Source of the DNA: Neisseriaceae bacterium
GTDB lineage: Bacteria; Pseudomonadota; Gammaproteobacteria; Burkholderiales; Chromobacteriaceae
DNA: 64,000 nucleotides
Reading direction: 5' to 3'
Assembly: GCA_027489245.1 (NCBI GenBank)
Contig: JAIYAC010000025.1
Coordinates: forward strand, 124,001-188,000
A program made the translations under genes and the position numbers. Numbering within the stretch: position 1 is the first letter of the stretch; each line of letters opens with the position of its first letter. Below are positions 40,601-43,014 of this stretch, piece by piece. A model generated the notes under the pieces. It saw only the letters and a program-made list of their open reading frames with translations. It made no database searches and was not told the origin of the DNA.

Positions 40601-42973
40601 TTCTTGCCGGGCAGCTTTGTGGGCGAGCTGGGTACGCTGCAGCTGTCGGCCGATGGGGCATGGCAGTTTGCGCTGAGCGCCAATGTGCAAGCGCTGGCAG
40701 CCGGTAGCAGCCGCCGCGAGAGCTTTACCGTGCAAACGGTAGACGGCGCGACGACTACGCTGACGGTGGACATCATCGGTGTGAACGACGCCGCCATCAT
40801 CAGTGGCCAGCAAAGCGGCAGCGTGGCGCAAGACGGCGCGCACAACAGCAGCGGCCAACTGCAGATCAGCGATGCCGACGACGGCGAGGCGCAGTTCCAG
40901 GCCGGTAGCCAGGCAGGCAGCTACGGCGCCCTGCAGCTGGATGCCAGCGGCAGCTGGACCTACACCCTGAGCAACGGCGCTGCCGTGGCCAAGGGCCAGA
41001 CCGTGGTAGAGCAGTTCACCGTACTGGCCAAAGACGGCACCAGCAGCAGCGTGAGCATCAGCGTAACGGGTGGCAACCACGCTGCCCAGATCGCCGGCCA
41101 GCAAAGCGGCGCCGTGGCCAAAGATGGCCAGCAGCAGGCCAGCGGCCAGCTCAGCATCAGCGATATCGATGCCGGCGAGGCGGTGTTTGTGGCGCAGACC
41201 GTGGCGGGCCAGCATGGCAGCTTCAGCCTGCAGGCCGATGGTAGCTGGGCTTACCAGCTGCTGGACGGCAGCAGCATTGCCAAAGGCACCGTGGTGCAGG
41301 AAAGCTTCCAGGTACAGAGTGCCGACGGTAGCAGCAGCACCGTGGTGGTGGCCGTCACCGGTGGCAACCACGCCGCCAGCGTCAGCGGCCAGCTGGCTGG
41401 TGCGGTAGCGCAGGACGGCCAGCGCAGCAGCAGCGGCCAGCTGCTGGTAAACGATATTGATGCTGGCGAAGCCGTGTTTGTGGCAGGTAACAGCCAGGGC
41501 CTGTACGGCCAGCTGCAGCTGCAGGCCGATGGCAGCTGGGTGTACCAGCTGCAAGACGGCAGCAGCATCGCCAAAGGGGCCACCAGCCAGGACAGCTTTA
41601 CCGTGCGTACCGCCGAAGGCACTACCGTACAGCTGGTGATCACCGTGACCGGTGGCAACCACGCCGCCGTGATCGGCGGCGTACTGGCCGGTGCCGTGCA
41701 GCAGGGTGGCAGCACGCTGGCCAGCGGCCAGCTGAGCATCAGCGATAGCGACGCCGGCGAGGCCGCCTTTGTGGCGCAGCGCTACCAGGGCAGCTACGGC
41801 GTGTTCAGCCAGGCAGCAGACGGCCAGTGGCAGTACCAGCTGCAAGACGCCAGCGCGGTGGCCAAAGGTGCCGTGGTGAACGAAACCTTTGTCGTAAGCA
41901 GTGTGGATGGCAGCCAGCGTACCGTGAGCATTGCGGTAACGGGTGGCAACCACAGCGCCGTGATCAGCGGCGACAGCCAGGGCAGCGTGAAGGCCGATGG
42001 CAGCCAGCAGGCCGCCGGCCAACTCCAGGTCAGCGACATCGACCAGGGCGAAGCCGCCGTGCAGGCAGGCAGCCTGGCAGGCCTGTACGGCCAGCTCAGC
42101 CTGGCCGCCAATGGCCAGTGGCAATACCAGCTGGCCGCGAACGCCAGCCTGGCTGCCGGTAGCCAGCAGCAAGACCGCTTTACCGTGCTGTCGCAAGACG
42201 GCAGTGCCCGCTTCGATATCGTCATCTCGGTAGCCGGCGCAACCCTGGTGGCCGAGCCGGTCAGCGATCAGCAAGTGGTACAGGCGCTGCAGCTGGCCAA
42301 TAGCGGCAGCACGGCGGCCGGTAGCACGACCGCCAGCAGCGCTGCCAATGGCAGCCAGGCTAGCCAGCAGACCGGCGCCGGCCAGGACATGGTTGGCCGC
42401 ACGGAAGCGGGCGGTAGCGCCAGCGGCCAGCAGGCAGAAGAGGGCGAGCAGGACAGCCAGCAGCCGGTGGTGTCGGTGGCCACGCTGGGCGATGTGCTGT
42501 TTACCGCGACCCAGCCGCTGCAGGGCAACCTGCCGCCGGTGAGCACGGTGGTGGTCGAGCTGGCACCGGTGGCGACGCCGGCACAGCAAGCCATGCAGGA
42601 CGTGGTGCTGAGCACGCAGGCCGAGCCGGAAGCAGCCGACACCCCGGCCGCCGAGGCAGCGTCCGGCCAGCCGGAAGTGCCGGCTGACGGGGCCACGCCT
42701 GCCGCTGTAACTGGTAGTGATGTGGTATCCTCTGCCGCGCCTGTTGCACCGGAAAATACCCCTGCCCAGCCGCAGCCTGCCGCACCGGCAGCCGCAGCCG
42801 AGCCGGGCAATACCGCAGCAGCCGAGGCCGCTAGCGATGTGATGGCGCAGGCACAGGACCTGGCCTTGGGGTTGGCCGCGCTCACCAGCGTGGGCCGTAG
42901 CAAAATTCTGTGGGACCGTCAGCCAGGCAGCGACAAGCGCGCGGCCGGGCGCGGCACCAAGAATCGTCGATAA
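13640..42973 (+). CDS. Giant LEPR-XLL/DUF4347 surface protein (9777 residues)
   Basis: One uninterrupted 29.3-kb reading frame with GGAG before the ATG. Domain order: basic N-terminus with no ordinary signal peptide; LEPR-XLL motif EPRLLLSAD (residues 46-54); DUF4347 (about 98-255); four related beta-rich units separated by three pentapeptide-repeat blocks (about 820-2945); roughly 13 copies of a 90-100-residue beta module (about 3350-6650, scattered); an EF-hand pair near 6327-6377; calcium-type loops elsewhere; a degenerate RTX-like region (about 7267-8800); seven VCBS repeats (about 8853-9534); and an Ala/Pro/Gln-rich tail ending in a basic 20-residue end. Only about five cysteines were seen. 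It is most likely a calcium-stiffened cell-surface or matrix adhesin, and the probable cargo of the neighbouring export genes. No receptor-binding domain was recognised. Confidence 0.88.
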   Translation: MSRQPKKKPHTGRNPALWIRSLLKVPSGGRGRQVGRQPSLFVEQVEPRLLLSADGLVLPPTPQQQNHEAIVVPQDLLLGQFAGSLAGQHAALRQTVNEVVFVDPAVQDYEQLLAQVVSRPDEGRAPGQLEVVVLDASRDGLEQMSGWLRQYQGIRAVHVISHGSEASLQLGNSVLDDMNLAERADTLLGWRTALAAGADVLLYGCDVAKGSRGAAFVEALSRVTGADVAASDDRTGNLAQGADWLLEMATGQLQVQPLFALSTLDYLGVLASHPVANGLPDSSLTVADGDTVDLSQVAGDLVVTVSQSGLTVRYADPTRLGTLTITGGAGLHVLGGLGSNRFVIEDASRIASITAGNDAQDGVELKGLAGLSKDGSGKTVVSMGGSSFTVDKVEQFSGDISLGASAQSALGQAMDKWNAAAAQLVDLPQLQNKIPLLDKTLGELLGSALSATPGVLGNLGNVLGFDKAAAAIAAATNLGSLASALQDEINSGVAGSPFTVSAVLAGDWSELRLSLQFDASRTLKVSPALSQDISQKLAAAGFAIDALSELDAVLGLRGQVDIGLNLAGLTGLDGTLANAAFLRVAPLRVGLDLAARNVSATVGLSRQVFGSGAAAVSVNNGSIDLSCRTELRFAEGFCDEQGRLPLAKLTGEVIASGFTVNATGSLSATLPLNATLGNFNLSAYGTPTLILETDELFRVASGEKISVTSPAVSLDVSLSAELQQSILDMLGGTKELGEKLPFGLFDQEIPGVGKSLAQLLNEGSDKAATGIGGVFNLKDAAKTYFDGFSGGSLPSIRGLVASLSTTLSNVFKKVFDVTQFNWSGKSLGGFDFAELARTKGLSLDFLRGMNFSGADLRGARFDGLDLSGINFSGARLNGASFGLATLRGVNFSGAWLDGVSVAGLDLRGVNFAGASIGGVNFSGAAAFGVNWAGVRFPQLKLPNVTNLISDIDLGSLFGASSGWKQLQWGLDLSALKLDWSRFDLSGIDFSGVNLSGFKLAGANLRGVTFDGANLSGVDLSGAFGWQVKWGSVLTDALTKLDNLITDINLSLTGTGSFKLWQTTTNFNSFNFSGWDLSGLDFSGKSFVGSLFHGVDFGGARLGGATFDISTDFSWADWRGIDLSGISSLLGKFRGVNFSGLNFSGISFGNGVLDLTGARFSGASNLAGLFSGLSASVKRLFTGADFSGVDFSGLSALTTFKFAGFKRVNFSGANLSGLDFSGVDLSFASLRNVSLADLKLDGALLSGVDFSGVVGAIKSAAQAFYDALTKLPSLLSADLLKSMNKLVVEDILATGASGPAFAFSGGLSFNGNALDLRLNLQANLDRSFEADFHFSTADLANSSMLPVFDVSGTAQGRAVFALNFDIGARIGLLDKNVAGVVNVPLPASIDPYFRLNRLDAAASLGVANLAASISLANLGSASLVNGQFALAVGGRMSLNGPSGEGLLRWSELSALKAADPANWWKKLATLTPSTKLDASFGVKLDVQPTIGGQSFTDIFGTPYITLDTDQLFRLSDEGLVVYQAPSVSVDVLLSATQKTQLLNVLDKLKAAGEGAFNPDFLSIKLPGIGKSLSELFGSKSADPGSSFFNRLLNLSDAANAYFNTTKLAATPPADAANATLLGLVNALNTALSQKVAIDFDASQSDWSGKNLANVSFAGLNLRGFNFNGADLTGADFSGADLTGATFAGANLSFAVFATRKPDGSVDRSTGKAGAARLEGVNFSGARLKGVNLGGLDLRAANFELADISTTVFDKASLVGASFAGSVVSASTSLVNALFSGVLPAELLRATGTAIDLDPVTGAADLSGFDLSGFNFSGLALSGIKLANAKLVAANLYGVKFGAANLAGADLSTAYLAKADLATATLSAATKLDGALFAKTDSVPTTASGTALVIKQGTSLAGLNLSGYDFSGIDFNGVDLSGTRLVGAVFAGASLAGATLSDKTDFSQADLRGLAVVTADSSDPQISLPATLKGVFAGADLSGLNLSNISLSGLNLAGANLQGATVTGADLSLANLRAANLLLVTGTPASAKGALYDGDTRWYAGAAKWTGVQKAAEAPASAHLYDGPLFDFRGTLDTSGTEIRIALNFQINLNRQVAMGFALGSSDLPEAARKLLPQFALSGTALADIKAAADIDLGVVLGSVTKGSGAASITLPSTEQVQTYINVNRLQAEAELQLQNLQALLNVAGLLDVGIEQADISLKAGVKAVLDDPDNRDGKGRVYLSEIAAAKGGLAGLIHSDSIASLSGAITLNAKGQGFNLNDFGLPVINLEAPVLFKPDATTGKLVLQRPDASLDVRLTETLRDKLLDVLDKVDSTANQNVLGVGLLNSKVPGLDQSINELLGFDSNNTDVVDIKVFALKQAAQDFFAKYTFSDTAEAGKKTGWPTLREATQHLKRELAKKFGLPLDANRLDWSGEDLASHDFTKQNSLRGYNFSGANLSGANFSGLNLDGVNFSGANLEGAIFDAKTSLRGANFDGANLQGISWAAVDLRGVNMANANLSAANLAGKDLSGADLSGALLEGADLSGSNLRNASLARADLSGARLENALAIGASFAWASYDSNTFLDGMVVDRTVKAVFGTALTTKVIYLGADRVTLDGQGYNWQGWDLSFIDFSVFKSLTIKGFDWSGVNLRGVNFSGIKFDGTINLSGAFVVDVTWPSGDLSPWFKFNTKSAFVHVTPGSGWAIPDWLKNLANYVPDLDFSFRANGLLSLKGWDLSGLDFSGLKLDLSGIDLSFANLSKLKFGELTLDFDTNWAGSIWSGLSFSIGKWPSLKGIFRDVDFAGFDFSGFKLPGSWGFDGLHLPDFSGARFTGALNVGEFLLGLKLKLQKLNLDLSLPQINFSFADFSGLDLSGLRGLFDSIDWTSAGMTQPADASDWLAKLFQGFKLPSVNLSGIKLPDITFDFSKLDLSFANLKGISFATPSFKGFNFDGANLRGIDLSGLLGWIKSASKAMFNKADAWVSGVADALKTLDMDAVVLDEVFAGDVSGPEFAVLPMFDTSGNEITLGLGVKINLDRSLEQQFKFGLANLAGDAATKIANFTASGSAIGRLVLHADLEAGLAVGTKSGDNSLNLPVPTNADLYFRINRFDAGAALNVYGLDAKASLLGDLAQVKLVDSDFAVKAAAKVVVTDPDNSDGKGRITLKDLAALSGQGKTVGSLFTVTPAASLEGNLVFDASLGGVDMGMFGNPTLAIRSDIIKGKLTPQYFFDVSIDGAKAKENLKAIFDQAASVGDSLDGMGFMSSQLPFVGESLGGIMQSEDGRKLGDVLSFRRVVDGTKFSVLDDYYNKTGPHTYSGLISLLKDYLSASGDYSGLQSLFPNQYGETQAGPFTVGGGLEFQGSNEQQIVDLGGATGGSFTLSFSHGSKQYTTEAILHNASADTVKAALLAAKETGGTALAGLLLDVAQLDGRYEVTFAGTLARLDVGTMTVNSSMLSGGTATVRTQREGASKELRLDLKLDLSKTTSLPFNLGSGLDSLGLKLKGSGDIDLTGEVKLDLSFGFNFDTLANAASGKLFMQAREMSAKASASMQNFNAGVSLGILDGQIDNGTMKFEAKANVGLSAQAGNADRNGERVMLGDVGKLGDHVNAKADVYAVADLPIKASLFGGDLTKLTGGANPKVVVEWGTEATPLALEDIKTAKPIIRKENFTNLASLSNMTPAQMVQLLANVGDFLNQFRDSDLFDIKVPFSGADLGDVFDFGYGWTKVLNERLQGITAMDLTANKAISPVLADDVAFDLVLQRPGDAVPSKYTITVKAAETAGFKSINELAELINGKVAEVMNGALKLNNSLPVWVTEGQSNSSTQGSQQAGNGDAAKVTQLQQGGQADNAVLLLDIGTANGTLTLKNVGNATTASVELGAADSDATIAGKLKAGVATVFATHAANLKVTGSRADGFRIEFIGSLAGKAFTAKESVAGLITPVSGDAKSVLFKPGLREGVVTFPAAGGSASTFPLLAGTDIDTLRGQIRTAVATASGRNASDITVSGDRSNGFRITFTSDAPALLAASMDVGGVNAMSVSFVAPANATAAVSETLSHSVGVSEVKVLAFTGYERGTFELELYGKKTGPIRYLNNAVDAQALAIQQALEGIVGKGNVEVSFPQKDPLDASGKKTNYGSAPKFKITFKGNYAQQNIPDMTVYFGGLKAGSYVPAGEVRGVELIEFKPGVNKRGEVQTVAVSAEATTPASFTLSFTHDNKTYTTGTLNSNMGSGDIRSQLLAATAAGGAKLGDIKGIELGVSLAERGAWKVSFGGSLAGVALAELQVGNLANTVNPTVSLASVQEGRFRSEVQQVVLAASSGLMRVQLGEGALSATFPALATAKELQAILEAMPDIGTGNVVVTGEPQKWTISFQGRLSGRDVPELVFSPVQELALQAAASGSTSFSVKLAGSTAASKTVTITGFDDDQVRAALQDALAGLDGVGAGNVSVAGQNGQWLITFTGELAGQVMAGVELTRTVDTTVEKVKAKAVSAAMLQVSAIEPQLKAGGITWGKLQFKPVNVDDFTYFAIRPSAGVSIDVVTPGTAQVAEVQRLRIVNAALAAASQFELQFTDKAGKKVEINGLAVDISASQLQERINTAFTNAGIDGSVTVAVSVMNEPVGTRVPEGTRAFDITFAGKLATGDQPAFTTTYQSLRAKPGAQMVAYSLQQGAAATATSVAKNEVQRLTISNAAGGTYGFAQRVGSEYYTLNEPFAYGASAEQQETELKKAGLDDAAIAALKEGKTAEEALAIRQAKLIELGLRKAFATGPKAIAGADVTVTAVAGLPDTFDIVYGGSLAGEDLPTLLLNSSQLKSAAQAAGDKGYAGVDLLGLDVLGQEARTQTGPKFNTLEEFAAVLQDAVNELLPKGETFNVTARFDAQAMDFMFDLRFTPAMPQQLVPLDFGFDLAPVGDFSAKGNLVLNAGIDFVTTIGLDFNRPDNFSAVGGTVNKAELPASASAGVANVGRVLFNQGAAYHATTNPAIDAKFTIDIDGERYALTLTAASQADNNSVEDLLADLNAVLDATAVKANGKLAVVNYSKLGQAARFSLVDVAGKKQLQLNVSGTGLQEVTLSGQAVSVTVDGQTRSINAATNVLGLSGSQKMAAVTVDMPANGKLSASTTFDLIINGADDQATGGMTATGKDNAINVAINQSAFADNTTPEHLAADIQAALDAITTLGPLEGKVQANGQAISNLGQVLKVKVLTQGQSKVLAFVTQGQVISTLSFRVADTDPLVQQLGIQPGVIYKARGVSLFLQDTLLGGKIVAGVEDFSATGKLGFVSMTMDQMKAAIDAGVNVQMQNGASGQAGDRVYVSDLLDAGSRNDSLLGSRSDITLTAGQSKTLGALAIDPATGQLPLDVGLRVTLTDPAVNGGKAIALDVTVRAADAANNKSLADLASDVDAAIKAALTAWAGKQTQPLATVPFANHTFVTLGDLYKLDGSVEQQNAVLKFTAPTAAAMTVVGRSLIKDYFTPITFSDSTYGVGTQPTASLTIEGIKVDAGGLNLLPPDANPSIDISLPIIDVWKGVSSLKDAVDVRVTGADVLMGFRKLSWVQLIDGLKMVGNLLGQMDSFAFLNQNIPLIDRSVNDMLDVASALAHALDKLGSNPAQGVTELRKVLSESFGMPIYDPARPNVFGINIDYDAKTNALAITIPYEIKLADQEFSLAMDLEKLGDLIGGDSVKKLMGAATTLVDAGGSAKIGLKSSAMLNIALGVDLDSGELFVFDHDNNGTADNYKDDKGTFAQLGLEVNGKDLNFAAGLGPLSLKISNGIASVLARAGLYLNDEAAGSAGHGDGRHYLSSAVAVSVLQQGDSVALQWQDAAANFAVTGNTGGAVIKLVPPADNAALTTDETYRLKLVVGGNTYYTDSFSRSYDAEAMQALLEKALFFGPQAIKGSVSVTAVNPSDLSQGWKVNLGGSALTGKTITITGHALKENEAALGTADTIQWVRVPSGSGGSFTLSVEIAGKTYTTGDIAWNASADDVEAALNAKLASVKVDDVAVAVSVAAHNAANLAQGWDVRFMGGLIGKPVAAMSANAAKLTHQGAVAVVPVVAGKDPNGLQTATVARVSVVAGSSGTFDLKFSAGGVNYVAADLAYNITAAELQTRLNLVMGASYSGIKVEVDKNYGGFSIHFGGTTLAGKMVTVSADTTKLKASPFGTLFNNLNVDFDGTASVLLPASVELDSELVELGQTLIPGLESTYQVGNVEVRINSLKALTQAMLQGVAVSSVQINTAGVYDATKIINYALPNLDKVYSVMALKNPLIQLIRNPAVIVDGIDYALKGIQKSLDAMASLPLPLIGSQLKKGTQFVADFRSSVIAKISDFVNGTVDTYGGMDNALRHVLFDAFTNDSNGDGKIQAASLDQWLEKGEAAGDNPFLNFLKDYNGDSLITADDIVVEFLAMGLTGVANGTRLGYTLAGTKDDKKGDHKGGDVIKTPVLGKPNLDPLLDAKALQFRMHLGQNLLSRDIDLSFDMGLPGLSLEVEGGVQLDLGWDFYLGFGVNTTDGLYLVSNMAGKAGLPDGQYVVAADQQAAYTAANPVITNPWQLTEEQTVKEISISFDAYLIGSGGGQLDVTNAATESSFTFTKGDAGTYTLSFSDGTKTYTTAAISRSASASQIQAALNKAVSKSYTGITVTAQTDPATKKVTGHKVVFAGDKFTGKTITLSADAAKLKDSTKPASMTAKIFFLQGKLTDDHSNEIVGPNADGQTVYTKNSAGGLFDAGNLGDIGSRTWFHGGFAIDMIDRAGSNDGRITFGEMTRGKFGDLFKSEVTGKAQANFKMDLSIEGSKVLPRLVADFHLTWGLKNNPSATGYDSLFTTSPQVWITDLGIDVGSFFSDFLGPIVSKVQSITKPLQPIIDGLTTPIPGLSKLAGKDYTLLDLASDLGKGDKRIEFIKTFVTMLDLFNSIPVDAEGLIIPVGRVFNLAGDLTSASSRKGASLTGQTQDVNKALDAPKPAASTPAASGSSTPAKTPSASGTKGFLAKLNNPNNAFKIPLLQDLSKVLDLIMGKPVDLVTYTPPSLGVGVMIDVGAFVFPGLKVGMRGSLDIAVNLTLGFDTSGIIKFIDSGNALDIFDGFYVSDNFKNGIDLPEIDVLAKLAIYGEFNAGVLRAGIEAGLKLKGEVDFWDEEGPGANDGKFRAKEIINALMCNPLNVVEASIAGSLYVDVYVKLFVLFGWATVFDKTLLEVDLFELQWTPTPCMPILASDDNSDGTWVLHMGSFDGANLIDVDATYGSDINKQARDRINRNIEDGDEKFVIKEIGNGEIEITATLDGVEYVKTYSGVKRILGYAGKGNDIIDASGLKTIQAVLVGGAGKDQLIGGAKHDILIGGTGTTTLRGNAGNDLLIARGGSTEMIGGTGSDSYRFLENWASATVHDDDSGGAANVFDFSAVATSLVLDTAGLNVSAGSNLMTFDAVTEVGLFVGGQGDDTIDMSAEEAMLHINVSNVAEDVAALQSGMGNEAAAKLNALITADEALDEGVITNTATGKANGDNKFGDRLFRFLGVENLIGGSNSDVFVFASQAAITNSIYGGPSRGVGLSGGAEKAGARNILDLSQYNSGVRINESGQAYAIPSAVKGALADVPSESYFTNDAAKVTVRGFHTMIGGAGDDVLVGDASQNVILGMKGNDVLAGMEGNDLLVADTLKMKESGKLVELVSGKPAWELLPSRVWTWYGTTIQNAKLGDLSGAQVLIGGLDSNDGNDVLMGSAGADRFYTGGGDDTVVGDFGRLAFEARGELKDGDASQAQSTANGGGGNDTIVGLNGNHVVLGGLGLDNITLGNGNSLVLGDLGSFTLKSDTRLTLTAQTSVGSSFDEKGDADTITLGSGSNVVIAGAGADSISINDAAGSRNVVLGDSGQVVFGTAKKDAHLLQSVEAEVRETTGAADSISLQSGNAVLAGGAGADVITVSAAASAAANYRYISGDHAIFSFDTLGGLTDLVSTDVADATGGNDKITIASSGMASDIGLNMVVAGMGSDTVLVSAEIDPVTGEIRRGTATSQDILLGDNGEIHRTAADASNGQRNLMLQVKSTVNDKGGNDILASGDGGKVLLGGFGADTLYARDGAQLVVGDNGELNYDSVARNGMLREMQSTDPVIGGADRILLRDGIKHVIGGIGADVIDIDATGLPQSSSPATVTGLDLQDNLAGSQGRFVAGDNARFSYDARSGLTDLVTTDAITATGGDDAISLGQKDLATNLGLQVVFGGMGADQIVVRSVARSQDILFGDNGELRRKPLGYGVLSASSLAASLGGDDQIRTGKGDKLIVGGFGNDRIVAETVREGSAVERVLALGDAGRVVFDAAGGQQLQKLESTDIGFGGDDQLTLGDGDITVIAGYGRDGVQVNSSENAFRTLVGDNAQLLFSGESDVARQAASLVSLLTLDQTAVTGGGDTLQIGSTGAISGELGEAQLVGGMGEDVLSVYGASVNAVLLGDNGQLQRNSGRNAALASVGSLLPEQGAGDTLTLTHGEHVVIAGQGADKVTAGKGFGVVLGDSGNVSFGSSGKLASVSSSGIAQGGNDVLQLGVGVSTIDGDKVVVGGFGADTISLQSQRGTASLASERAVAGDNASMIFDIAGRLTSFGTLDSDPSTGGNDDITVSMTGDAIAGVMADFNIVAGGMGSDRINVLGSVLSRDVVSGDNLDYRRGGAASGYQHLFAESSQPQSGGDDSIRVGSGDKLLFGGAGSDKVESLTVAGDSNIAFGDAGSVSFAVDGSGKLVRVGTQSDSSGGDDTLNIGAGTAYVFGGFGRDALTLSGGDAALRVVAGDGAQANFDATGALQLVQSTGSDAADPLLTSDSFVLPNTGRNIVLGGTGVDTLSGSVELDAANPQHSIIPGSGLADLVRQIVSVVMLGEYGEMGVTTSGYVKPQNGGGSGTVEGDLDGKGTLTEDSSTRASGRIAYPALSGGVASFDPATNTQQGRFGKLEVKVDGSWSYTLGNDAASNARVQALRDGDVRSEVFVLTTTDGSQTTVTLTINGSNDQPQAQLSSLVEDGATSSSGRLQDSLAGLASVFLPGSFVGELGTLQLSADGAWQFALSANVQALAAGSSRRESFTVQTVDGATTTLTVDIIGVNDAAIISGQQSGSVAQDGAHNSSGQLQISDADDGEAQFQAGSQAGSYGALQLDASGSWTYTLSNGAAVAKGQTVVEQFTVLAKDGTSSSVSISVTGGNHAAQIAGQQSGAVAKDGQQQASGQLSISDIDAGEAVFVAQTVAGQHGSFSLQADGSWAYQLLDGSSIAKGTVVQESFQVQSADGSSSTVVVAVTGGNHAASVSGQLAGAVAQDGQRSSSGQLLVNDIDAGEAVFVAGNSQGLYGQLQLQADGSWVYQLQDGSSIAKGATSQDSFTVRTAEGTTVQLVITVTGGNHAAVIGGVLAGAVQQGGSTLASGQLSISDSDAGEAAFVAQRYQGSYGVFSQAADGQWQYQLQDASAVAKGAVVNETFVVSSVDGSQRTVSIAVTGGNHSAVISGDSQGSVKADGSQQAAGQLQVSDIDQGEAAVQAGSLAGLYGQLSLAANGQWQYQLAANASLAAGSQQQDRFTVLSQDGSARFDIVISVAGATLVAEPVSDQQVVQALQLANSGSTAAGSTTASSAANGSQASQQTGAGQDMVGRTEAGGSASGQQAEEGEQDSQQPVVSVATLGDVLFTATQPLQGNLPPVSTVVVELAPVATPAQQAMQDVVLSTQAEPEAADTPAAEAASGQPEVPADGATPAAVTGSDVVSSAAPVAPENTPAQPQPAAPAAAAEPGNTAAAEAASDVMAQAQDLALGLAALTSVGRSKILWDRQPGSDKRAAGRGTKNRR
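13775..14410 (+). other. LEPR-XLL motif and DUF4347 domain of the giant protein
   Basis: EPRLLLSAD at residues 46-54 is the LEPR-XLL N-terminal motif of very large Gram-negative surface proteins, thought to be a targeting or processing signal. Residues about 98-255 match DUF4347: VVFVDPAVQDYEQLL, VVVLDASRDGLEQM, VHVISHGSEASLQLG (His163), LLYGCDVAKGSRGAAF (Cys206) and GADVAASDDRTGN. The HG and GC pairing recalls the His/Cys dyad of clan CD (caspase/CHAT-like) peptidases; a protease activity is inference. Confidence 0.75.
16097..17400 (+). repeat. Pentapeptide-repeat block 1 of the giant protein
   Basis: Tandem A(D/N)LSG/VNFSG-type pentapeptides (for example MNFSGADLRGARFDGLDLSG) with short insertions. 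Each run should form a right-handed quadrilateral beta-helix. The block begins with the phrase NWSGKSL, and the two later blocks begin similarly (DWSGKNL, DWSGEDL), showing that the block and its flanking unit were duplicated together. Confidence 0.88.
18568..19710 (+). repeat. Pentapeptide-repeat block 2 of the giant protein
   Basis: Starts at DWSGKNL and continues with FNFNGADLTGADFSGADLTG and similar pentapeptides to about ANLRAANLLL. It is separated from block 1 by a roughly 390-residue beta-rich unit that has relatives before block 1 and after blocks 2 and 3. Confidence 0.88.
20868..22470 (+). repeat. Pentapeptide-repeat block 3 of the giant protein
   Basis: Starts at DWSGEDL with YNFSGANLSGANFSGLNLDG; it is the longest block, with several non-repeat insertions, and ends near GANLRGIDLSGLLGW. 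The unit after it carries a DPDNSDGKGRI loop of calcium-binding type, matching DPDNRDGKGRV in the unit before it. Confidence 0.88.
25111..28010 (+). repeat. Tandem FTLSF/YTT beta modules of the giant protein (main block)
   Basis: About eight diverged copies of a 90-110-residue module with the pattern EVQxLxI...F-x-L-x-F...Y-T-T...IxxAL...V-x-V...W-x-I-x-F-x-G-x-LAG. Clear starts include EVQTVAVSAEATTPASF, EVQQVVLAASSG, EVQRLRIVNAA and EVQRLTISNAAGG. An isolated copy lies at about 23696-23960. The pattern is like a repeat I recall from giant proteins of planctomycetes. Likely an extended stalk of beta-sandwich domains. Confidence 0.75.
31066..32030 (+). repeat. Second block of FTLSF/YTT beta modules
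   Basis: Three copies (containing YRLKLVVGGNTYYTDSF, SFTLSVEIAGKTYTTGDI and FDLKFSAGGVNYVAADL), each closed by GW/GG-x-(V/I)-x-(F/L)-x-GG...GK, with spacing of about 320 bases. A further single copy lies at 33316-33590 (TYTLSFSDGTKTYTTAAI). Confidence 0.75.
32618..32770 (+). other. EF-hand pair inside the giant protein
   Basis: DSNGDGKIQAAS and, 33 residues later, DYNGDSLITADD match the EF-hand loop pattern D-x-[ND]-x-[DN]-G-x-[IL]. The spacing and flanking helices suit a paired calcium-binding unit. Related single loops occur near 20264, 23028, 33808 (SNDGRITFGEM) and 34965. Confidence 0.7.
35440..40030 (+). repeat. Degenerate RTX-like calcium-binding repeat region
   Basis: About 1500 residues rich in GG-x-G-x-D motifs (GYAGKGNDII, VGGAGKDQLIGG, GNAGNDLL, GGMGSDRI, GGFGADTI) alternating with a LGDNG-x-(L/V)-x-(F/R) element and a G-L-T-x-L-x-(S/T)-T-D element. 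The repeat spans about 90-130 residues rather than the plain 9-residue RTX nonapeptide, so it looks like a larger composite repeat built on RTX rungs. Calcium-dependent folding after export is likely. Confidence 0.78.
40196..42240 (+). repeat. Seven VCBS repeats of the giant protein
   Basis: The first copy is canonical (GTLTEDSSTRASGRI, GSWSYTL, VTLTINGSND). The inner copies end in V-T-G-G-N-H-(A/S)-A; the GGTGGCAACCAC codons fall at 41069, 41360, 41651 and 41942, an exact 291-base (97-residue) period. VCBS domains are beta-sandwich stalk modules of large adhesins. Confidence 0.88.
42250..42973 (+). other. Low-complexity C-terminal tail of the giant protein
   Basis: About 240 residues rich in Ala, Gln, Ser, Pro and Glu (AAAEPGNTAAAEAAS and similar) end in a sharply basic tip (DRQPGSDKRAAGRGTKNRR). 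This differs from the usual C-terminal signal of type I secretion substrates, and no sorting motif was recognised. Confidence 0.7.
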
Positions 42974-43014
42974 CAACGTTTTTTCGTAACCATTGCTAGA
43001 TGCAAGGAATGAAC

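Noticed and set aside
40795-42240. CRISPR array or non-coding tandem repeat
   Set aside because: The 291-base period is in frame and encodes VCBS domains; unit length and absence of spacers exclude CRISPR.
38648-42976. 1442-residue minus-strand ORF across the VCBS region
   Set aside because: Mirror of the repeated + strand codons; its repeats simply follow the VCBS period.
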